From the NCBI RefSeq assembly GCF_002086125.1, contig NZ_MVHG01000003.1, positions 62,001 through 126,000 on the forward strand: a stretch of DNA of 64,000 nucleotides. Reading direction: 5' to 3'. A program made the translations under genes and the position numbers. The notes beneath the pieces were generated by a model. It did no database searches and was not told the origin of the DNA. It was given only the letters and a program-made list of their open reading frames with translations. This document shows, one piece after another, positions 19,259-29,323 of this stretch (position 1 is the first letter of the stretch; each line of letters begins with the position of its first letter). This DNA comes from Mycobacterium arosiense ATCC BAA-1401 = DSM 45069 (GTDB lineage: Bacteria > Actinomycetota > Actinomycetes > Mycobacteriales > Mycobacteriaceae).

Positions 19259-20431
19259 ATGGCCATTCGCGAAAACCCGGTCGAGCTGCCCGACGTCGGG
19301 CCGGTCGACGGGTCGCCGTTTGGCATCTATGTGCACGTACCGTTCTGCGTAACACGTTGCGGCTATTGCGATTTCAACACTTACACCCCGGCCGAGTTGG
19401 GTGGCGTCAATCCGGACGCCTGGCTCAGCGCGCTGGGGACCGAACTGGAACTGGCGGCCGCGAGGTTGCAGGCGCCCCCGGTGAGCACCGTGTTTGTCGG
19501 TGGCGGGACGCCGTCGCTGCTGGGCGGTGCGCGGATGGCGACGCTGCTGAAAATGGTGCGCCAGCACTTCACGCTGGCGCCCGATGCCGAGGTCACCACC
19601 GAGGCCAACCCGGAGTCGGCATGGCCGGATTTCTTCGACGCGATCCGCGCGGCCGGCTACACCCGGGTATCGCTGGGGATGCAGTCGGTGGCGCCGAGGG
19701 TGCTGGGAGTCCTGGACCGAATCCACACCCCGAACCGGTCGGCCGCCGCCGCCCGCGAGGCGCTGGCCGCCGGCTTCGAGCACGTCAGCCTCGATTTGAT
19801 CTACGGAACTCCGGGGGAGTCCGACGACGACCTGTTGTGCTCGGTCGAGGCCGCGATCGAGACCGGCGTGGATCACGTGTCCGCCTATGCGCTGGTCGTC
19901 GAGGAAGGCACCGCGCTGGCCCGGCGGGTCCGGCGCGGCGAACTGGCCGCCCCCGATGACGACGTGCTGGCCCACCGCTACGAGTTGGTGGACGCGCGGC
20001 TGTTCCAGGCCGGATTGTCGTGGTACGAGGTGTCCAACTGGTCGCGGCCGGGCGGCGAATGCCGTCACAATCTCGGCTACTGGGACGGTGGCCAGTGGTG
20101 GGGCGCGGGGCCAGGCGCGCACGGCTACCTCGGTGCGACGCGCTGGTGGAATGTCAAGCACCCCAACGCGTATGCGGAACGGTTGAGCGCGGCGGCGCTG
20201 CCGGTGGCCGGGTTCGAGCAGCTGGACGCCGGCGCCTTGCATACCGAGGACGTGCTGTTGAAAACCCGCCTGCGCCAAGGACTCCCGGTGGCATTGCTGG
20301 ATCCGGCCGAGCGGGAGCGTGCCGAGGGCGTGGTTGCCGACGGGTTGCTGGCGTCCGACGGTGACAGGCTGGTCCTTACCGCGCGCGGACGGCTGCTGGC
20401 CGACGCCGTGGTGCGGACGCTGCTCGGTTAA
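19259..20431 (+). CDS. hemW: Radical SAM protein HemW (HemN-like, Rv2388c-like)
   Basis: 390 aa from ATG 19259. The radical SAM cluster motif CVTRCGYCDF (CxxxCxxC) is at about residue 27, followed by GGGTPSLLG, EANPES and LIYGTPGESDDD. The HemW C-terminal domain (RWWNVKHPNAYA; HTEDVLLKTRLRQGLP) is present. Members of this branch bind heme and are thought to be heme chaperones, not coproporphyrinogen dehydrogenases. In M. tuberculosis rpfD lies beside this gene; no rpfD copy is seen here. Confidence 0.92.
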   Translation: MAIRENPVELPDVGPVDGSPFGIYVHVPFCVTRCGYCDFNTYTPAELGGVNPDAWLSALGTELELAAARLQAPPVSTVFVGGGTPSLLGGARMATLLKMVRQHFTLAPDAEVTTEANPESAWPDFFDAIRAAGYTRVSLGMQSVAPRVLGVLDRIHTPNRSAAAAREALAAGFEHVSLDLIYGTPGESDDDLLCSVEAAIETGVDHVSAYALVVEEGTALARRVRRGELAAPDDDVLAHRYELVDARLFQAGLSWYEVSNWSRPGGECRHNLGYWDGGQWWGAGPGAHGYLGATRWWNVKHPNAYAERLSAAALPVAGFEQLDAGALHTEDVLLKTRLRQGLPVALLDPAERERAEGVVADGLLASDGDRLVLTARGRLLADAVVRTLLG

Positions 20432-20435
20432 CTCG

Positions 20436-21668
20436 TCAGGCTCCGGGGAACCAATGCCCGACGATGCGGGCAATCTCGATGTATAGCGGGATGCCGATGG
20501 TGACGTTGTAGGAGAACGTCAGGCCCAGTGAGGCGGCCAGCGGCAGGGTCGGGCTGGCTTCCGGGATTGCCAGGCGCTGCACCGCCGGAACGGCGATGTA
20601 GGACGAGGCACCGCACAGCACCGCGAACAGCACGTACGTTCCCGGCTTGAAATCGGTGTGGGTGAGGTAGGCGTAGGTGTGGGCGACGATGATTCCCAGC
20701 GCTGCGAAGATGTTCGGCGCCAGCAGACCGTAGAGGATGAAGCCCGGGCCCGCCGTGCGCAGGTCCTTCAGCTTGCGGGCGGCCGTCATGCCCATCTCGA
20801 GCAGGAACAGGCAGAGCACGCCCTGGAAGGCCACCACGAAGAATGAGTCGTCGGCGGCAACGACCTTTTGGCCCTGCAGACCACTGACGAGGCCGATGAC
20901 GATTCCGCCGAAGAGAAGGACCAGACCGGGGTTGAGGAACACCTCTTGCATGAGTTCACGGGAGAGAAAGGGCTGCTTTTCGACCCTGACGTGGTCGTGC
21001 TCGGAGTCCGGATGATCCAGCTTTTCCATCGAAAGCTCCAGCTCCTGCTCGATGGCGGCTTCCTCTTGGCTCTCGAGACTCTGTCCGTGCGGAGGACGGG
21101 CGGCCGTCCCGGGGCCGACGCCCACCTTGACCGGTGGCGTGTAGCCGGCCTCGTCGGGCATGTAGCCCGCCGAGTCCATCCCCCGATGCCGCAGTCGCGC
21201 AACCAGATACAGCGCCACCAGGCAGCCGGGAACCTCCATGACGGCCAGCATCACGGGCATGTAAGCGTCGAACACGAGGTTGACGGTGGCCAGCACCGCC
21301 ACGCAGGTGGCGAACGTTCCCGCCGAATCCGAACCGTAATAGCCGGCGACCGTCGCTCGATCGACCGCTCGCAGCGAGGTCAGCACAGTCAGCAATAGGT
21401 AGGCGATGCAGCCGATCACGAAGTTGAGCAGGAAGCCCACCACCATGAATCCGACGATGGCGCCGACGCTGGAAGCCTTGACTTGGGCGAGCTCTTCACC
21501 GCCGTGCCAGCCGATGGCCAGCAACAGGTACATCGTCAATCCCTGATAGATGACGTAAGGAAATTCGAACCGCACCTTGAGGATCGGAATCAGGAACCCG
21601 AAGTAGAAGAACAACAAAAGCGGTTTGAACAGGTTGTGGGTGAAGTTGTGCCAGAACTCTTGCAGCAT
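20436..21668 (-). CDS. Sodium-dependent bicarbonate permease family (SbtA/DUF897-like, Rv2387-like)
   Basis: 410 aa from ATG 21668 (MLQEFWHNFTHNLFKPLLLF), with a GGAGG ribosome site five bases upstream; the earlier in-frame start is not needed. About ten transmembrane helices fall in two halves joined by a long hydrophilic loop (about residues 185-260) rich in Glu, Asp and His. The two-half layout and the C-terminal GASSYIAVPAVQRLAIPEASPTLPLAASLGLTFSYN block match the SbtA family. Transport of bicarbonate is a family inference. It converges with hemW, 4 nt between stops. Confidence 0.85.
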   Translation of the reverse strand: MLQEFWHNFTHNLFKPLLLFFYFGFLIPILKVRFEFPYVIYQGLTMYLLLAIGWHGGEELAQVKASSVGAIVGFMVVGFLLNFVIGCIAYLLLTVLTSLRAVDRATVAGYYGSDSAGTFATCVAVLATVNLVFDAYMPVMLAVMEVPGCLVALYLVARLRHRGMDSAGYMPDEAGYTPPVKVGVGPGTAARPPHGQSLESQEEAAIEQELELSMEKLDHPDSEHDHVRVEKQPFLSRELMQEVFLNPGLVLLFGGIVIGLVSGLQGQKVVAADDSFFVVAFQGVLCLFLLEMGMTAARKLKDLRTAGPGFILYGLLAPNIFAALGIIVAHTYAYLTHTDFKPGTYVLFAVLCGASSYIAVPAVQRLAIPEASPTLPLAASLGLTFSYNVTIGIPLYIEIARIVGHWFPGA

Positions 21669-21952
21669 TAATGCCTCCGTGAAATTAGAGCGCTGATCTG
21701 GGGAAGCACCGTCCGCAAGCGGAGCAACCACGAAACAACATCCCGACGACCGTCAAGAATTTATCCCCGCCGTAGGCCCGCCGCCACTCGGCAGTACACA
21801 GGGTGTCGGCCACCCCGCAAGGCTGCCGGTGACCGGGAAAACTGCTGGTCAGAGCGGAGATCATCCGTTCGAAAGTCCGTGCGTGGGGCCGTTAACGCTG
21901 CCGCTAGTTTGGTGTGAAAGTGCTGTGTGTTTACTGTGGAATCAATAAAGCG

Positions 21953-22165
21953 TCAACGCGCCGACGGGACGAGCGAGGGCCGGACGCCGGCGCCCTTCTT
22001 CCGGTGCGTCACCGACAGCCACGCGGACGGCGAGTAATGCGTCGTGATTTCCTCGAAACCGTCGACCCGGGAAACCGACAGCACGCCCGTCTGCGGATTG
22101 ATCTCCAGCTCGTCGCCTTCGCTCGCGTGCACTTCCTCGCCGTTGAAAAGCCGGATTATGAACAC
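21953..22165 (-). CDS. Hypothetical protein, 70 aa
   Basis: The start is GTG 22165 (VFIIRLFNGEEVHASEGDELEI) because a TTGGAGGA ribosome site lies about six bases upstream. The longer form adds seven residues that cover this site. The sequence looks like a small beta-rich domain (RLFNGEEVHASEGDELEINP; TGVLSVSR; AWLSVTHRKKG) with a basic C-terminal tail. No family is recognised. It sits alone between the SbtA-like gene and mbtI. Confidence 0.6.
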   Translation of the reverse strand: MFIIRLFNGEEVHASEGDELEINPQTGVLSVSRVDGFEEITTHYSPSAWLSVTHRKKGAGVRPSLVPSAR

Positions 22166-22485
22166 GGCGTTCCTCCAATGCGGCAATCCGGGCGGTGCAG
22201 GCAGTGACGCTAGGAAAAGTCTGGCTGCCGGAGCCGCCTATTGTGCGGCCGCGACGTAAACGGTTGGGAAACCTTTGGGGCGGCGATCGTCACGGCCGAC
22301 GGCCGGACCTGCCCCGCGAGGGCGCAGTTTTAGCGGCTCTACCCGCACAAACGGCTCGGTAATGCCGGGGCCGCAACGGGCTGCGAGGGACGCGCCGGAC
22401 CGGCGCAGCGATTTAACTCCGCGGGAGTTTTAGCCGAATGCGGCAATCGAGCGGGCGCTTCGCGGGATCGGTTGCGCACAGCTAC
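22166..22485. other. Intergenic region upstream of mbtI
   Basis: About 320 bp between the 70-aa gene and the mbtI iron box. Short open frames on both strands have no ribosome site or recognisable content. It holds the promoter of the 70-aa gene on one side and upstream mbtI promoter sequence on the other; nothing else is identified. Confidence 0.5.
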
Positions 22486-23863
<1,378 letters not shown>

Positions 23864-24032
23864 CTTTTACGGTGGGCCCGCTCGCCCGGCCGTTCGGTGT
23901 TCCCTGCGTCACGGTTCATGGCAGTAGTGACTTTCGGCCCTATTTGCCCTTTTCCCTCGCGTGTCATTTTTATGTAACCGCATGACACAGATACACCGCG
24001 GTTACGCCGCGACGGATAACTGGGAGGGCTTT

Positions 24033-24908
24033 GTGTCCAAACCTCTGACCAACCTGCAGCTACTTCACGAGCTCGAGCCGGTGGTCGAGCACCTGCTCAA
24101 TCGCCACCTCTCGATGTTCAAGGAGTGGAGTCCGCACGATTACGTTCCCTGGTCGGACGGGAAGAATTTCTACGGGCCCGACGGCCAGGATTGGCAGCCC
24201 GGACAGAGCGCGCTGCCGGACGTCGCGCAGGTCGCGATGGTGCAAAACCTGCTGACCGAGGACAATTTGCCGTCCTACCACCGTGAGATCGCGATGAACT
24301 TCAGCATGGACGGGCCGTGGGGACAGTGGGTGAATCGATGGACCGCCGAGGAGGCCCGACACAGCACGGCGTTGCGCGACTACCTCGTGGTGACCCGCGC
24401 CGTCGATCCGGTGGAGCTGGAGAAGCTGCGGCTCGAGCAAATGACGAGAGGTTTCAGCCCGGGCCAGAATCAGCAGGGCGACATGTTCGCTGAAAGCCTG
24501 TTCGACTCGGTCATGTACGTCTCTTTCCAGGAACTCGCCACCCGGGTCTCACACCGCAACACGGGCAAGGCCAGCAACGACACCGTCGCCGAGCAGTTGA
24601 TGGCCAGGGTGTCGCACGACGAAAACCTGCACATGCTTTTCTACCGGGATGTCAGCGCCGCGGGTTTGGACATCGCCCCCGACCAGGCGATGAGGTCGGT
24701 GCATCGAATCCTGCGCAATTTCAAGATGCCCGGATTCACGGTTCCGGAGTTTCGCCGCAAGGCGGTGATCATCGCGGTCGGCGGCGTCTATGACCCGCGC
24801 ATTCACCTCGACGAAGTCGTGATGCCGGTGCTGAGGAAGTGGCGAATTTTCGAACGCGAAGACTTCACCGGTGAAGCGGCGCGATGCGCGACGATCTCGC
24901 GCTGCTAA
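24033..24908 (+). CDS. Acyl-[ACP] desaturase, DesA1-like, 3' end frameshifted
   Basis: 291 aa from GTG 24033 (VSKPLTNLQLLHELEPVVEHLL), with a GGAGGG ribosome site before it; in-frame starts at 23961 and 23982 are alternatives. It is a soluble di-iron desaturase with ligands in LTEDNLPSYHREIA, EEARH and DENLH. It resembles DesA1 closely up to VLRKWRIFEREDFTGEAAR and then runs out of frame to an early TAA. A missing base between 24884 and 24885 explains this; the rest of the expected C-terminus is in the next frame. The di-iron core is intact, so activity is possible. Confidence 0.85.
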   Translation: MSKPLTNLQLLHELEPVVEHLLNRHLSMFKEWSPHDYVPWSDGKNFYGPDGQDWQPGQSALPDVAQVAMVQNLLTEDNLPSYHREIAMNFSMDGPWGQWVNRWTAEEARHSTALRDYLVVTRAVDPVELEKLRLEQMTRGFSPGQNQQGDMFAESLFDSVMYVSFQELATRVSHRNTGKASNDTVAEQLMARVSHDENLHMLFYRDVSAAGLDIAPDQAMRSVHRILRNFKMPGFTVPEFRRKAVIIAVGGVYDPRIHLDEVVMPVLRKWRIFEREDFTGEAARCATISRC

Positions 24909-25048
24909 TCATGGAACTCGAGGATGCCTCGGAGCGATTCGACGAGTCCAAGCGGCGCTACCTCGAGCGGGAGGCCCGCAGGACCGAGAAGATCACTGCG
25001 AGCAAAGTGCTTCAAACGAAAGGAACTTTGACGCTGAGCCAGCACTGA
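24885..25048 (+). pseudogene. Out-of-frame C-terminal remnant of the desaturase
   Basis: Reading the other frame gives RDDLALLIMELEDASERF, then DESKRRYLEREARR, ending TLTLSQH and TGA at 25046-25048. This is the typical helical C-terminus of DesA proteins and continues exactly where the upstream frame breaks. Adding one base (restoring CTG for Leu) fuses both parts into a normal protein of about 338 aa. A real mutation or a sequence error are both possible. Confidence 0.8.
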
Positions 25049-25100
25049 CGCAGTTGTCTGCGAGGACCGCGAATACCTCGAGGTGCGCGCGACGCCGGCC

Positions 25101-26015
25101 TCAGACCGAAGAGGTCGATTCGAGATAGTCGGTCAAGATGCGGCCGACGAGCGACTCGATGTTGGATTCGATGGACGACGCGAGCGTGGCGGTGACGGTG
25201 GCCACCGCTTGAGTGCGGAAGCGCACCAACATGGTGATGAGCTCGGCGATTTCGGCGTCGGCCGGCAGCGGTTCACCGGGCTTGATGCGGTCGAGCACAT
25301 GTTCGGCCCCGGCGCGCACCAGCATGTCGCTGATCTTGTCGATCTCAGGGACGATCTGCTCGTGCAGGTCGATGAGCTTGTCCAATTTGACGCCGTAACC
25401 GCGGATTTCGTTGAACGCCTCGATGAGCTTTGGGCGGGTGATGGTGGCCTGCGTCCCATCGATCCGGATCAGCTGAAGCGCCACCAGGCGGTCGAACGCA
25501 TCGGCGTCGTCGACCAGTCGCTGGGCGTGAGCCAGCGACACGGTTTCCGGCTTCTCGGTGGTCCAGGTGCCGACGATAGCGGTTTCCAGGCCCAGCACGT
25601 CGCCGAGGTTTTTGCCTTCCTCCCACGCGCTGAGCATTTCGCGCACGTGTGCGATGTTGTAGCCGCGGTCGAGCATCGAGGTGATGAGCCGCAGCCGGGT
25701 CAGATGGGTGTCGTTGAACAGGGCGATGCGCCCCACCCGCAGTGGCGGCGGCAGCAGCCCGCGGTCGCGGTAGACGCGGATGTTGCGGGTGGTGGTGCCG
25801 GCCAGCCGGGCCAGGTCGTCGATCCGGTATTCACCGGAGTTCGCGTCGCCGTGCGGGTGCCGGACGGCCGACTCGAAAAGCTGGGACACCGCGCCCTCGA
25901 TGAGTTGGCGGTATTCCCGCGATTGGCGCCGCACGCGCTTGGGCGCGCGCCGCACGTTGTGCAGCACGCCGGCGATGGTGCCGGGTTCGGGCCGCGATGC
26001 GCGTTCGGTGGCCAT
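25101..26015 (-). CDS. MerR-family transcriptional regulator
   Basis: 304 aa from ATG 26015; the longer open frame upstream is a shadow of the monooxygenase gene. The DNA-binding domain is at about residues 60-130 (YRIDDLARLAGTTTRNIRVYRDRGLLPPPLRVGRIALFNDTHLTRLRLI). The remaining ~170 residues form a helical effector domain without Cys or His clusters, so metal sensing is unlikely. It is last in a five-gene minus-strand operon, 14 nt behind the monooxygenase, and probably regulates it. Confidence 0.88.
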   Translation of the reverse strand: MATERASRPEPGTIAGVLHNVRRAPKRVRRQSREYRQLIEGAVSQLFESAVRHPHGDANSGEYRIDDLARLAGTTTRNIRVYRDRGLLPPPLRVGRIALFNDTHLTRLRLITSMLDRGYNIAHVREMLSAWEEGKNLGDVLGLETAIVGTWTTEKPETVSLAHAQRLVDDADAFDRLVALQLIRIDGTQATITRPKLIEAFNEIRGYGVKLDKLIDLHEQIVPEIDKISDMLVRAGAEHVLDRIKPGEPLPADAEIAELITMLVRFRTQAVATVTATLASSIESNIESLVGRILTDYLESTSSV

Positions 26016-26029
26016 GTCGGTGCGGCCGC

Positions 26030-27532
26030 TCAGGCCGACGCGGTGGCCCGCGTCTGGGCGCGGCGCGCCACCGCCTGGTAGTGCTCGTACCGGAAATCCC
26101 TCATCTGGCGAAGATACTGCGTCGCGAAACCGGGATACATCGACCCGTTGTATCCGTCCTTGGTCAGGTACCAACTGCGGCAACCTGACATCCAGGTCGT
26201 TTTGGTAAGCCGGCGTTGCAGGTCCTCGTTGTGTCGGCGCTGGACCTCGTCGCGCACATCGAGATAACGCAGGTCCTCGTTGAGGATGGTGGTGATGCCG
26301 CGCACGGCGTAGTCGAGCTGGCCCTCGATGTAGACCAGCAGCGAGTTGTGCCCCGGCCCGGAGTTCGGGCCGGTCATGATGAACAGGTTCGGATACCCGT
26401 GCACGTTGATGCTCTTGTAGGCCTGTGCGCCGTAGGCCCATTCGGCGGCCAGCGACCGCCCGTTGAGCCCGGTGACCGGAAACGGCGGACCGGTGAGATG
26501 CACGTCGTACCCGGTGGCGAACACGATGCAGTCGAGGTGGTGCTCGATGCCGTCGCTGGTGCGAATGCCGACCGGGCTCAAGGTGGCGATCGGCCAGTCG
26601 ATGAGCTTGCAGTTGTCGCGTTGCAGCGCGGGGTAGTAGTCGCTGGACACCAGCATGCGTTTACACCCCGGCCTGAAGTCCGGCGTCAACTGACGCCGCA
26701 GCCAGGGATCCTTCACCTGGGCGCGCAGGTGGGCCCGCCCCAGCCGGGCGACCAGCGACGTCAGCGGTGTGTCCCACACCAGTGCCGTGGCGCTTGCCTC
26801 GTGGCCCCAGTACAGCGCTTGGCGTGCAAGCTGTTGAGTGGCAGGGACTTTGGTGAACAAAGCCTGCACCGCCGGTGGGGTGGCGACGTCCAAGCGGGGC
26901 AGCACCCAGCACGGTGTGCGCTGAAAGACCTTGACGAACCCGGCGCGCTTGACCAGCTCGGGGATGATCTGGATGGCGCTGGCACCGGTACCGATGACCG
27001 CGACCCGCTTGCCGGCGAAGTCGTAGTCGTGATCCCAGCGCGCGCTGTGGATCTTGTGTCCGCGGTAGGTGTCCAGGCCCCGGATGTCGGGGAAGCTGAC
27101 GTCGGACAGGGGACCCGAGGCCAGCACGACGGTGCGGGCGTCAAACCTCTTGCGGTTCTTGGTGGTGGCGGTCCAGGCCCCGGCTTCGGCGTCGAAGGTC
27201 AAGCCCTTGACTTCGTGGCCGAACCTGATGCGGCTGCGGATGTCGAATCTGCTCGCCATCTCCTCGAGATGCCGGTAGATCTCGGGGGCCGGCGAGTAGG
27301 TGCGCGACCAGGTCGGGTTCTTGACGAAGGAGTAGGAGTACAGCAGCGACGGGACGTCACAGCTGGCCCCGGGATACGTTGTGTCGCGCCAGGTCCCGCC
27401 GACGCGATCGGCGCGCTCGAGCAGCACGACGTCGTCGACGCCGGCCTCGGCCAGGCGGATCGCCGCCCCCAGTCCGGTGAAGCCGGCCCCGATGATGAGC
27501 GCCGCATGGACGCGGTCGGTGGCCACGGTCAC
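26030..27532 (-). CDS. Flavin monooxygenase, Baeyer-Villiger type
   Basis: 500 aa. Two Rossmann motifs, GAGFTGLG for FAD near the N-terminus and GTGASA for NADPH at about residue 180, flank the fingerprint YRGHKIHSARW, which fits the FxGxxxHxxxW pattern of Baeyer-Villiger monooxygenases. The family inserts oxygen next to ketone carbonyls or hydroxylates lipids; MymA and EthA are mycobacterial relatives. The GTG start overlaps the stop of the upstream di-iron gene by 4 nt. The substrate is unknown. Confidence 0.9.
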   Translation of the reverse strand: MTVATDRVHAALIIGAGFTGLGAAIRLAEAGVDDVVLLERADRVGGTWRDTTYPGASCDVPSLLYSYSFVKNPTWSRTYSPAPEIYRHLEEMASRFDIRSRIRFGHEVKGLTFDAEAGAWTATTKNRKRFDARTVVLASGPLSDVSFPDIRGLDTYRGHKIHSARWDHDYDFAGKRVAVIGTGASAIQIIPELVKRAGFVKVFQRTPCWVLPRLDVATPPAVQALFTKVPATQQLARQALYWGHEASATALVWDTPLTSLVARLGRAHLRAQVKDPWLRRQLTPDFRPGCKRMLVSSDYYPALQRDNCKLIDWPIATLSPVGIRTSDGIEHHLDCIVFATGYDVHLTGPPFPVTGLNGRSLAAEWAYGAQAYKSINVHGYPNLFIMTGPNSGPGHNSLLVYIEGQLDYAVRGITTILNEDLRYLDVRDEVQRRHNEDLQRRLTKTTWMSGCRSWYLTKDGYNGSMYPGFATQYLRQMRDFRYEHYQAVARRAQTRATASA

Positions 27533-28449
27533 GCCGCCGGCTCGTGGGTGAGCTCTTTAACCCAGGTCGGCACCGACGGAAGCAGGGGCCGCGGGTACCG
27601 GTCGGACAGCCACACCATCGAATTCGCCAGCAGGTGGTACGGGTGGCGTGGATTGGTGACCACTCCGGCGTAGCGCCGCAGGAAACGATAAGTCGGTACC
27701 CGCCCGGTACGCTCGCCGCGATCACCAAGCTCTCGGAATCGTTTCACAGCCCGGTAGAGCCGCTCCGGCTCCATACCCATGGCGGTGATCTCGTTGCGGA
27801 TCCTGTTGATCAGCGGTGCGCCCATGATCGCGCCGATGATCAGGCCCGGAGTGGCATTGTGACCGACGAAGTCGATCAGTAACCGCCGGACCTTTGCGTG
27901 CCCGATCATGTCCAGCACCTCGAAATCGACGACCAGATGGCGGGATTCGTCGTTGTTGATCTTCTCGAAGACCTGGTGACACAGAGGGTCGTGCACCTCG
28001 TCGAGGAGGAATTTCAACAGGGCGCCGTCGAGTGCGACTTCGAGCATCGGAATCACGGTGCCGAGCAAAGACAGCGGCATGTCGTCGGCCCAGCGGTCCA
28101 ACCAGTCGATCGCCAGTCGGATGTTCACGTTCGGCTCGGGAACCTCGCCGTCCTCGAGCATGCCCCAGCGCTTCATCAGCGCCAATTCAGCGTTGGCGTG
28201 GCGCTGCTCCTCGGCGTGGAAGTAGCGGTAGATCTCGGCGATGGTCGGCGTGGGTGCCTTCTTCGCCAGCGCCGCGAAGCCCCTGGCGCCGATGTTTTCG
28301 ATCCAGCACAGGTCGGCCATGAAAGCCTTGAGTTGTGGCCGCTGTTCATCACTGATCATCTCGGCGCCGGGCGCCTCCCAGTTGATGTCGGCGAGTGCCC
28401 ACTGCCGGTCCTTGATCTTGGCGAGCATGGCTTCCATGTCGATGGCCAT
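27529..28449 (-). CDS. Ferritin-like di-iron protein, putative oxygenase
   Basis: 306 aa, mostly helical. Two ExxH pairs, EEQRH and DESRH, and additional acidic residues (WIENIG; VIPMLEVALDGALL) fit a four-helix-bundle di-iron site. The ATG follows an AGGAG ribosome site at six bases. The product resembles the di-iron oxygenase/AurF-type superfamily more than ferritin storage proteins, but I cannot assign a substrate. It lies between an SDR and a monooxygenase in one operon, which suggests a shared oxidation pathway. Confidence 0.75.
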   Translation of the reverse strand: MAIDMEAMLAKIKDRQWALADINWEAPGAEMISDEQRPQLKAFMADLCWIENIGARGFAALAKKAPTPTIAEIYRYFHAEEQRHANAELALMKRWGMLEDGEVPEPNVNIRLAIDWLDRWADDMPLSLLGTVIPMLEVALDGALLKFLLDEVHDPLCHQVFEKINNDESRHLVVDFEVLDMIGHAKVRRLLIDFVGHNATPGLIIGAIMGAPLINRIRNEITAMGMEPERLYRAVKRFRELGDRGERTGRVPTYRFLRRYAGVVTNPRHPYHLLANSMVWLSDRYPRPLLPSVPTWVKELTHEPAA

Positions 28450-28458
28450 CGGGAGCTC

Positions 28459-29322
28459 CTATTCCTCGGGTGATCGGGGCAGGTTGATGCGGGACATCAG
28501 GCCGGCCGCCCGCGTATAGGTCTGCGGGGCAAGGCGTTTGATGTTCCAGCCGATCTTGGCGTCGAATTGCGGCATGCAGTACAGCTCGCCTCGGTCGTGC
28601 GCATCCAGGCAGTCACGCGCGACCTTCTCGGCGGATAATCCGGTCCACCGCATCAGCTTTGCGGCCAGTTCGCTGGATTGCTCGCTGATGCGGCCGGATT
28701 CGAGGATGTTGGTCTTGACGAAGGTGGGGCACAGCACGGTGACCCGCACCGGTGTCCCGGCCAGTTCGGCGGCTAGGGTTTCCGAGAGTGAGAGCACACC
28801 GGCCTTGCTGACGTTATAGGCGGCCATGCCGGGCGCCGCTCCGAACGCCGCGGCCGAGGCCACGTTGATGATGCCGCGGGGGGCGCGTAGCCGCTCGGCC
28901 TCGCGCAGGATCGGGGTGAACACGTGGCAGCCGTGAATCGGCCCCCACAGGTTGATCGCCAGGGTCCAGCGCCAATCGTCCAGCGGCGCGCCGCCGATGG
29001 CGGCACCGCCCGCGCCGACACCGGCGTTGTTGATCACCAGCGTCGGCGGCCCCGCGAACCACGCCCGCGACTGCTCGGCCAACGCCTGCACATCGTCGAA
29101 TCGCGATACGTCGCAACGGATGCCGATCGCTTTCGCGCCGTGCTCGGTGACCGCGTCGGCCGTTTGTTGTGCGGCGTCCTGGTCGATGTCGCTGCACACG
29201 ACCGCACCGCCCCGCCTGGCCAGCTCGACGGCGAACGCGGCGCCGATGCCGCTTCCCGCGCCGGTCACCACGGCCAAGGCGCCGCGGCTGGTTTTCGGCC
29301 TGTTGAGGAGTCTGTCGAGCAT
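28459..29322 (-). CDS. Short-chain dehydrogenase/reductase
   Basis: 287 aa from ATG 29322 (MLDRLLNRPKTSRGALAVVTGAGSGIG); the 22 residues upstream overlap the hydrolase gene. The classical SDR features are TGxxxGIG, NNAGVG, the catalytic Ser in NVASAAAFG and YNVSK. The extended C-terminus (FDAKIGWNIKRLAPQTYTRAAGLMSRINLPRSPEE) is typical of mycobacterial SDRs of the mymA-type. One base separates it from the upstream hydrolase and nine from the di-iron gene. It is expected to oxidise an alcohol or reduce a ketone. Confidence 0.88.
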   Translation of the reverse strand: MLDRLLNRPKTSRGALAVVTGAGSGIGAAFAVELARRGGAVVCSDIDQDAAQQTADAVTEHGAKAIGIRCDVSRFDDVQALAEQSRAWFAGPPTLVINNAGVGAGGAAIGGAPLDDWRWTLAINLWGPIHGCHVFTPILREAERLRAPRGIINVASAAAFGAAPGMAAYNVSKAGVLSLSETLAAELAGTPVRVTVLCPTFVKTNILESGRISEQSSELAAKLMRWTGLSAEKVARDCLDAHDRGELYCMPQFDAKIGWNIKRLAPQTYTRAAGLMSRINLPRSPEE

Positions 29323-29323
29323 G

